Origin: Methanoculleus frigidifontis
GTDB taxonomy: Archaea; Halobacteriota; Methanomicrobia; Methanomicrobiales; Methanoculleaceae
Direction of reading: 5' to 3'
Length of the DNA stretch: 49,907 nucleotides
NCBI RefSeq assembly: GCF_030464345.1
Contig: NZ_VCYH01000013.1
Location: 1-49,907, forward strand
The notes below the pieces were generated by a model. The model saw only the letters and a program-made list of their open reading frames with translations, was not told where the DNA came from and did not search any database. Position numbers and translations under genes: made by a program. Positions 44,684 to 49,907 of the stretch are shown piece after piece. Position 1 is the first letter of the stretch. Each line of letters opens with the position of its first letter.

Positions 44684-45624
44684 GAGTGCTGGCCCAGACG
44701 GGATGCGACGATATCGCGAGGGTATACATCATGGGAACCGCGGCAGGGAGGAGGATCGAGTGCGTGGAATCCGTTCAGCCCCCGCTTTCGCGCGAGGAGA
44801 AGTGGGTGCTGATCGTCTCGACGCTGCACGGATGCCCCGTCGGGTGCTCCTTCTGCGACGCAGGGACGGAATACCACGGGAAGCTCACGGCCGAAGAGCT
44901 CCTCTTCCAGATCGACCACCTCGTCAGGAAACGGTACCCCGACGGCACCGTTCCTGCGAAAAAATTCAAGATCCAGTTCGCACGGATGGGCGAACCGGCC
45001 TTCAACCCGGCGGTCATCGACGTACTCGAAGTTCTTCCCCGGCGCTACAGAGCGCCCGGCCTCATCCCGTCCCTGTCAACGGTCGCTCCGCACGGAACGG
45101 ATCGGTTCTTCGAAGACCTGCTCGCTGTGAAGGAAAGACACTACCGCGGCAGATTCCAGCTCCAGTTCTCTCTGCACACCACCGACGAGCAGGTCAGGAG
45201 AACACTGGTACCGATCCGGACCTGGGACGTATCCCGGATGGCTCGCTACGGAGAGCTTTTCCATGAAGAAGGAGATCGAAAGATCGTGCTGAATTTTGCC
45301 CTCGCAGAGGGGGCACCGATAGACCCGGACATTCTGCTGCGGCATTTTTCTCCGGAGATCTTCCTGATCAAGATCACTCCGATCAATCCGACGTATGCCG
45401 CGATCAGGAACAATCTCTCGTCCTATATCCGGCCGGACAAGACAGAGTACAAACGGGTGCATGACCTGAAAGCAGCCGGTTTCGAGGTCATCGTCAGTAT
45501 CGGGGAACGTGAAGAGAACGCTATCGGGAGTAACTGCGGCCAGTACGTGCTCACCCATCAGCGATCACAGCAGCCGCTGAAGACCGGATATACCTATGAC
45601 ATCTCGCAGGAGACGCTTCTCTGA
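44680..45624 (+). CDS. RlmN/Cfr-like radical SAM enzyme
   Basis: A 314-residue radical SAM protein with CPVGCSFCD (Cys52, Cys56, Cys59) and FARMGEPAFNP, the same arrangement as the MGMGEPLxN block of RlmN. QFSLHTTDEQVRRTLVP and a C-terminal SNCGQYV (Cys at about residue 286) follow, equivalent to the methyl-carrying Cys in RlmN/Cfr (xxCGQL). It is shorter at the N-terminus than RlmN. The conserved pair of functional cysteine sites suggests a methyl-transfer mechanism of the RlmN kind on an unknown target. It is translationally coupled to the flavoprotein. Confidence 0.83.
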   Translation: MRVLAQTGCDDIARVYIMGTAAGRRIECVESVQPPLSREEKWVLIVSTLHGCPVGCSFCDAGTEYHGKLTAEELLFQIDHLVRKRYPDGTVPAKKFKIQFARMGEPAFNPAVIDVLEVLPRRYRAPGLIPSLSTVAPHGTDRFFEDLLAVKERHYRGRFQLQFSLHTTDEQVRRTLVPIRTWDVSRMARYGELFHEEGDRKIVLNFALAEGAPIDPDILLRHFSPEIFLIKITPINPTYAAIRNNLSSYIRPDKTEYKRVHDLKAAGFEVIVSIGEREENAIGSNCGQYVLTHQRSQQPLKTGYTYDISQETLL

Positions 45625-45694
45625 CCCGGCGAGGGGAATCGGTGAGGTAACCTCATGGAGCACTTTTTTGGGGAAATTGCCGCGATGAGCATAC

Positions 45695-45702
45695 TTTAAA
45701 TA
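45695..45702 (+). promoter_or_regulatory. Isolated TATA box with no assigned gene
   Basis: TTTAAATA stands in the 264-base gap after the radical SAM gene, shortly after the T-run at 45664-45669 that may end the operon. A transcript would begin near 45728 and run toward the tRNA gene on the opposite strand. No reading frame of note lies downstream; a small RNA is possible. Confidence 0.3.
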
Positions 45703-45888
45703 GGATCGGCATATACCTGACCTCCGGCGACCACCGCACAGACGCCCATATGCCGATGAACCTCCGACCGTCTCCGAAGCACCCGCTCCATGAGAAGAAC
45801 GGGCTTTACCCGGGCGGGGCTCTCCATGCATCACAACGGCAGAAAAACAGAGCAGTGCAGAGATCAGAAGCGTGCAAGGAAAGAATAC

Positions 45889-45960
45889 GGGCCTGAAGGG
45901 ACTTGAACCCCTGGCCTACGGATTAAGAGTCCGTCGCTCTGCCAACTAAGCTACAGGCCC
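45889..45960 (-). tRNA. tRNA-Lys (anticodon CTT)
   Basis: A 72-base cloverleaf on the - strand with a perfect 7-bp acceptor stem (GGGCCTG/CAGGCCC) and D arm GCTT-AGTTGGCA-GAGC. The anticodon stem is ACGGA/TCCGT around the loop CTCTTAA (anticodon CTT), and the T arm is AGGGG-TTCAAGT-CCCTT. No intron is present, and CCA is not encoded after the acceptor stem. Confidence 0.97.
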
Positions 45961-46073
45961 ATTCACTTGACTTAACAGAATAGAACGGGAGCGGAAATAA
46001 ATCTTCCGGATTCCTCCCGAAAATCGGCCTCATCGTATCCCTTAATAAGATGAGAAGTTACACCATTGTACGC

Positions 46074-47540
46074 ATGCCTGAGGCGGTTCAGAACGTATCG
46101 AAAGAGCGAATCAAATATATCATACTCGGGTGCGGGAGCACGGGATATAACGTCGCCGAAGAACTTGTCCAGGAGAATGAAGACCTCATCATCGTCGACG
46201 GCGACGAAAAAAGGGTCGAAGACCTCCGCGACAGGAAGTACGAGGCGCTCGTCCGGGACATCCGCGACCCCCACCTCCTCGACGGACTGCCGGTGCCGGA
46301 AATCGCCTTTATTTTAAGCAACGACAAGGACGCCAACATAGCAGCTCTTCGAAGCGTCAAGAACCGGTACCCCGCCACCTATGTGATCGCCCGTGCGGTC
46401 GACCCGGTGAGCGTCGATATGCTGCAGGAGGAAGGGGCGGACATCGTCCTCTACCCCCAGGAAGTCGTCGCAAAGACGGCCATCCACCACATCAGAAAGC
46501 TCCACTCGTCCCGGCTCGCGATGCGGCTCTACGACCTCCTTGCAGGGTGGGAAGGGACACTCGGGATCGTGACCCACATCAACCCCGACCCCGACGCCAT
46601 CTCGAGCGCCATGGCGCTCTCGATGATCGCACGCCACGCCAGCCACAATAAGCTCGCCTGCCGGATCCTCTACGAGGGGAATATCGGGCACCAGGAGAAC
46701 CGGGCGTTCATCAACCTTCTCGAGATCAAGATGGAGCGGCTCACGCCCCAGGTCCTCGGAGAGTGCGACTACCTGGCACTCGTCGACTCGGCCGCTCCCG
46801 GTGTCAACAACGAGCTCTCTCGTAGCACCCGGGTCAATATCATCGTCGACCACCACAAGAACGGCGAACCGCCGAGCGCCATCGCCGACTTCATCGATAT
46901 CAGGCCGGGTGTCGGCGCGACGGCCAGCATCATGACCCAGTACCTGATGGAACTGGACATCCCGGTGAGCAAGACCGTGGCCACCGCCCTTCTCTACGGC
47001 ATCAGGGCCGACACCCGGGACTTCAAGCGGAACGTCACCCCGCAGGACCTGAGCTACGCCGCGTTCCTCCTGCCCCTGACCGACTCGGACCTGCTCGGCA
47101 AGATCACCTCCCCCTCCATGTCGCAGGAGACGCTCGATATCCTGGGGACCGCCGTCCGGAACCGGAAGATCAAGAGCGGCTACCTCTTCTCGAACGTCGG
47201 CTACGTCCGGAACCGCGATGCGCTCCCCCAGGCGGCCGACCTCCTGATCCAGCTCGAAGGGGTGAACACGGCGATCGTCTACGGCATCGGCGACCAGCAG
47301 ATCATCATCTCCGGCCGGAACAAGGACATCCGCCTCCACCTCGGCAACGTCATGGGCGAGGCGTTCGGAACGATCGGCGAGGCCGGAGGGCACGCGACCA
47401 TGGCGGCGGCGAGTATCCCCTTAAACTACTTCACGATGGTGAAGGACAAAGAGGAGCTGCTCCAGCTCATCATCGACCCCGTCCTGAAGCAGTTCACCAA
47501 CCTGGTCGGCCTGGACGGCGAGGATAAAGATGAAATTTGA
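46074..47540 (+). CDS. DHH phosphoesterase with N-terminal TrkA-N domain
   Basis: A protein of about 488 residues. The N-terminal 120 residues are a TrkA-N Rossmann domain (KYIILGCGSTGYNVAEELV, then LIIVDGDEKRVEDL), which binds NAD or nucleotides. Residues from about 155 are a DHH phosphoesterase: THINPDPDAISSAMAL, ALVDSAAP, and VDHHKNGEP as the DHH motif. The C-terminal DHHA1 part has the GEAGGHATMAAASIP motif. Archaeal proteins of this layout are probably nucleotide or cyclic-dinucleotide hydrolases, though the substrate is not proven. The ATG at 46074 lies about 29 bases after a TTAATAAG box, fitting a leaderless start; ATG 46050 would add eight residues. It overlaps mptE by 11 bases. Confidence 0.9.
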   Translation: MPEAVQNVSKERIKYIILGCGSTGYNVAEELVQENEDLIIVDGDEKRVEDLRDRKYEALVRDIRDPHLLDGLPVPEIAFILSNDKDANIAALRSVKNRYPATYVIARAVDPVSVDMLQEEGADIVLYPQEVVAKTAIHHIRKLHSSRLAMRLYDLLAGWEGTLGIVTHINPDPDAISSAMALSMIARHASHNKLACRILYEGNIGHQENRAFINLLEIKMERLTPQVLGECDYLALVDSAAPGVNNELSRSTRVNIIVDHHKNGEPPSAIADFIDIRPGVGATASIMTQYLMELDIPVSKTVATALLYGIRADTRDFKRNVTPQDLSYAAFLLPLTDSDLLGKITSPSMSQETLDILGTAVRNRKIKSGYLFSNVGYVRNRDALPQAADLLIQLEGVNTAIVYGIGDQQIIISGRNKDIRLHLGNVMGEAFGTIGEAGGHATMAAASIPLNYFTMVKDKEELLQLIIDPVLKQFTNLVGLDGEDKDEI

Positions 47541-48150
47541 GGATTGGGAGCCGCACTACACCGCAATTCTCGACTATTTCTGCTTCGAGCGCACGGACGA
47601 CGAAGAGGCGGCCCGCATCCTTGCGGATCTCGCGGACCGGGACGATATCGATCTGCTCCGCTCGCTCTGCAGCGGCAGGACCGTGACGGTCTGCGGGAAC
47701 GCGCCCGGACTTGCCGGCGAGCTCGACCGGGTAGAGGGCATGGTCTTCGCCGCCGACGCCGCCGCAGAAGTGCTCCACAATCACGGCATCCACCCCGACG
47801 CGATCTTCACCGACCTCGACGGCGCAACCGACATCTTCATCGACGTGAACCGGGCGGGGACAGTCATGGTGGTGCACGCCCACGGCGACAACATCCCGCT
47901 CCTCCGCCACTGGGTGCCCCGGTTTCCGGGCCCGCTCGTCCGCACCACCCAGGCATCTCCGCTCCCCCGCGTCCACAACTTCGGCGGGTTCACCGACGGC
48001 GACCGTGCCGTCTTTGCCGCCGAAGACCTCGGGGCGAAGGAGGTCAGGATCATCGGCTTTGACCTCGACGACCGGTCGGTCGACCCGGTCAAACGGGGAA
48101 AACTCTTCTGGGCACGCAGGCTCCTGCACCTGATCGGCCATGACCTCTGA
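47530..48150 (+). CDS. mptE: 6-hydroxymethyl-7,8-dihydropterin diphosphokinase
   Basis: A 206-residue member of the archaeal MptE family (DUF115), which transfers diphosphate to 6-hydroxymethyl-7,8-dihydropterin in tetrahydromethanopterin synthesis. Visible family landmarks are TVTVCGNAPGLAGEL (about residue 50), the metal-type FTDLDGATD (about 95) and VHAHGDNIP, then NFGGFTDGDRAVFAAEDLGAKEVRIIGFDLD at the C-terminal part. It overlaps the preceding phosphoesterase by 11 bases and the following radical SAM gene by 11 bases, so all three are coupled. This gene is a strong sign of a methanogen or related archaeon. Confidence 0.93.
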   Translation: MKFEDWEPHYTAILDYFCFERTDDEEAARILADLADRDDIDLLRSLCSGRTVTVCGNAPGLAGELDRVEGMVFAADAAAEVLHNHGIHPDAIFTDLDGATDIFIDVNRAGTVMVVHAHGDNIPLLRHWVPRFPGPLVRTTQASPLPRVHNFGGFTDGDRAVFAAEDLGAKEVRIIGFDLDDRSVDPVKRGKLFWARRLLHLIGHDL

Positions 48151-49786
48151 CGCAGTCATCGTCGACGCCTACGTCGACGAACCCGCCTGTCTCGGCGTCT
48201 CGCCCTACATCTCCCCCTATATCCGCTCGGTCGCAGGCGCCCTCACCGAACACGGCTACCGGCCGGGCTACGTCACCATCGACCAGCTCCGTGCCGACCC
48301 CGGGCGGACGCTCGCCCTCGGCGAGGCGCGGCTCGTCGTCATGATAGCGGGCATCACCGTCCCGGGCACATACATCGGCGGCACCCCGGCGAGCCTCACC
48401 GAGATCCAGCAGCTCGGCACCCTGCTGCGGAAACCGACGACGGCGATCGGCGGCCCGATCACCTTCGGCTACGCCCCGGAGGGCGGGAAGAAGGCAATCC
48501 GGCAGGCGATCGCCGGGTTCGACGTCACCCTCAGCGGCCACCCTGCGGTTGCGCTCGACGCCTGGCTCCGCGGCCGCGAGCCTGCCGGCACCGTCGACTA
48601 CGCCCGGCTCGACCCCTGGATGGCGGCGGGGAGCGGGATCGTTGCGGAGCACCCGGCCTTCCCCTACGTTATCTGCGAGCTCGAGACGGCCACCGGGTGC
48701 TCCCGCGCCGTCACCGGGGGCTGCTCCTTCTGCACCGAGCCGTTCTACGGGCTGCCGCAGTACCGCTCGATCGAGGGGGTCGTCGCCGAGGTCGCGGCGC
48801 TCCACGCCGCCGGCGCCCGCCACTTCCGGCTCGGCCGCCAGCCCGACCTCCTCGCCTACGGTACTGGCGGCGGCGGCGAGTTCCCGACGCCCCGCCCGGA
48901 CGTTCTCGAGGAGCTCTTCACCGGCATCCGGGAGGCGGCGCCGGCCTTGCGGACGCTCCATATCGACAACATCAACCCGGGGACGATCGCCCGCCACCCT
49001 GACGCCGCCCGTGCCGCCCTCGAAGCGATCGTCCGCGGCCACACCCCGGGCGACGTCGCGGCGTTCGGGATGGAGACGGCGGATCCGGCGGTCGTCGCGG
49101 CGAACAACCTGAAAGCGCAGCCGGACGACGTCTTCCGGGCGATCGAGATCGTCAACGAGGTCGGACGAGTCCGCCGGAACGGTGTTCCGGAACTGCTGCC
49201 GGGGCTGAACTTCGTGATCGGGCTTGCGGGGGAGACGCCGGCGACCTTCGACGCCAACCGGGCGTTCCTTGCGCGGGTGCTCGACGCCGGGCTCCTCGTG
49301 CGGCGGGTGAACATCCGGCAGGTGATGCCGTTTGAGGGGACGGCCGCCTACGAGGCAAACACCCTCGGGCAGCATGATAAAGAGTTTCGGGCGTTCAAGG
49401 AGTGGACGCGGGGAACGTTCGACGAACCGATGCTCCGCCGCGTCTTCCCGGTCGGCACGACTCTTTCGGAAGTGATCGTCGAGGCGTCGGGAAACCCGTC
49501 CTTCGGGCGGCAGCTGGGGTCGTATCCCATCCTGGTCGGGATCCCGCTGACCCTTCCGACACGAAGCGTGCTCGATGCGGTCGTCGTCGACTTCGGGATG
49601 CGGTCGCTCACCGCCCTCCCGTCGCCGGTGCCGGTCAACACCCTGCCGATGAGTGCGCTCCGCTGGATACCGGGCATCGGGAAGAAACGGGCGGCGCAGA
49701 TAGCGGCCCGACGGCCGTTCAAAAATATCGGGGAGTTCCGCACGATCGCCGGAGCGACGCCGATAGATGATATGCTGGTGTTTTAG
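48140..49786 (+). CDS. Radical SAM protein with C-terminal helix-hairpin-helix (COG1031 type)
   Basis: A 548-residue archaeal radical SAM protein. The N-terminal 180 residues form a B12-binding-like Rossmann domain (ADPGRTLALGEARLVVMIAG, TTAIGGPITFGY). The cluster motif is unusual: CSRAVTGGCSFC, with three cysteines spaced C-x7-C-x2-C (about residues 191-202). Core strands include FRLGRQPDLLAY and NFVIGLAGETPATFDANRAF. The C-terminal 60 residues are a helix-hairpin-helix (LPMSALRWIPGIGKKRAAQIAARR), suggesting nucleic acid binding. The function is unknown. It overlaps mptE by 11 bases and ends the operon. Confidence 0.87.
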   Translation: MTSDAVIVDAYVDEPACLGVSPYISPYIRSVAGALTEHGYRPGYVTIDQLRADPGRTLALGEARLVVMIAGITVPGTYIGGTPASLTEIQQLGTLLRKPTTAIGGPITFGYAPEGGKKAIRQAIAGFDVTLSGHPAVALDAWLRGREPAGTVDYARLDPWMAAGSGIVAEHPAFPYVICELETATGCSRAVTGGCSFCTEPFYGLPQYRSIEGVVAEVAALHAAGARHFRLGRQPDLLAYGTGGGGEFPTPRPDVLEELFTGIREAAPALRTLHIDNINPGTIARHPDAARAALEAIVRGHTPGDVAAFGMETADPAVVAANNLKAQPDDVFRAIEIVNEVGRVRRNGVPELLPGLNFVIGLAGETPATFDANRAFLARVLDAGLLVRRVNIRQVMPFEGTAAYEANTLGQHDKEFRAFKEWTRGTFDEPMLRRVFPVGTTLSEVIVEASGNPSFGRQLGSYPILVGIPLTLPTRSVLDAVVVDFGMRSLTALPSPVPVNTLPMSALRWIPGIGKKRAAQIAARRPFKNIGEFRTIAGATPIDDMLVF

Positions 49787-49907
49787 TCGATTGGCAGGAT
49801 GATTTTTCAGGCCTTTGTAACTGGAGGCCGCCTCCCCAAATCCCGATCCTCCGGACCGTAGGGGCAATCGCAACGGGGGAGGGGTATCAGGGGAGGGGGC
49901 AGGCCCC
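49787..49907. other. Non-coding right edge
   Basis: No gene is seen in the last 121 bases. A short T-rich stretch (TTTTTCAGG near 49803) follows the last stop and may end the transcript. Confidence 0.4.

Noticed and set aside
48089-49873. 594-codon open frame on the - strand
   Set aside because: Antisense to the COG1031-type radical SAM gene; arginine- and glutamate-rich without motifs.

Overview
The window comes from a GC-rich methanogenic archaeon, most likely a Methanoculleus-like member of the Methanomicrobiales. Pointers are a methanopterin-pathway gene (mptE), the methanogen osmolyte pair ablA/ablB, archaeal TATA-type promoters with several probable leaderless starts, an archaeal DHH/TrkA-N protein, several archaeal radical SAM enzymes and a tRNA-Lys without an encoded CCA. 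The genus is inferred; there is no rRNA or other decisive marker.

Region 1 (1-14.0 kb) is accessory metabolism and stress: a cysteine-type arylsulfatase, a HEAT-repeat protein, a LURP-one-related protein with a decayed partial copy of its 3' end, a bile-acid/sodium symporter family carrier, and a DUF1269-like protein. A tight + strand sugar cluster follows: GH15 glycosidase, a 22-codon relic ORF, MFS sugar porter and glucose dehydrogenase. After it come a cyclase-family hydrolase, a frameshifted CoA-disulfide reductase/rhodanese fusion and a TMEM175-type channel gene cut off after four membrane helices and joined to the inverted remains of another gene. Several genes here are broken or partly duplicated, so this flank has been rearranged.

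Region 2 (14.8-28.95 kb) is a complete type I-C CRISPR-Cas locus on the - strand: cas3-cas5c-cas8c-cas7-cas4-cas1-cas2, a leader of about 295 bases, then an array of 92 repeats and 91 spacers. All repeats but the leader-distal one are identical. One protospacer is present twice, with spacers differing by one base in length. Just beyond cas3 (29.2-29.4 kb) lies a separate four-repeat array of type I-E character without cas genes, running into the 3' end of a DEDDh exonuclease gene.

Region 3 (29.4-45.6 kb) holds a membrane histidine kinase, a DUF2795/KGG-repeat stress protein, a flavodoxin, ablA-ablB (N-epsilon-acetyl-beta-lysine synthesis), a radical SAM/HhH protein, a second cyclase-family hydrolase, a cobalamin-type radical SAM protein, and a zinc-ribbon protein. 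An ABC exporter set follows, divergently arranged, in which one permease carries a C-terminal PrsW-like intramembrane protease domain. Then comes a compact operon of isochorismatase-like hydrolase, flavoprotein and RlmN-like radical SAM enzyme.

Region 4 (45.9-49.8 kb) is more core-like: tRNA-Lys(CTT), and an overlapping set of a DHH/TrkA-N phosphoesterase, mptE and a large radical SAM protein with C-terminal HhH.
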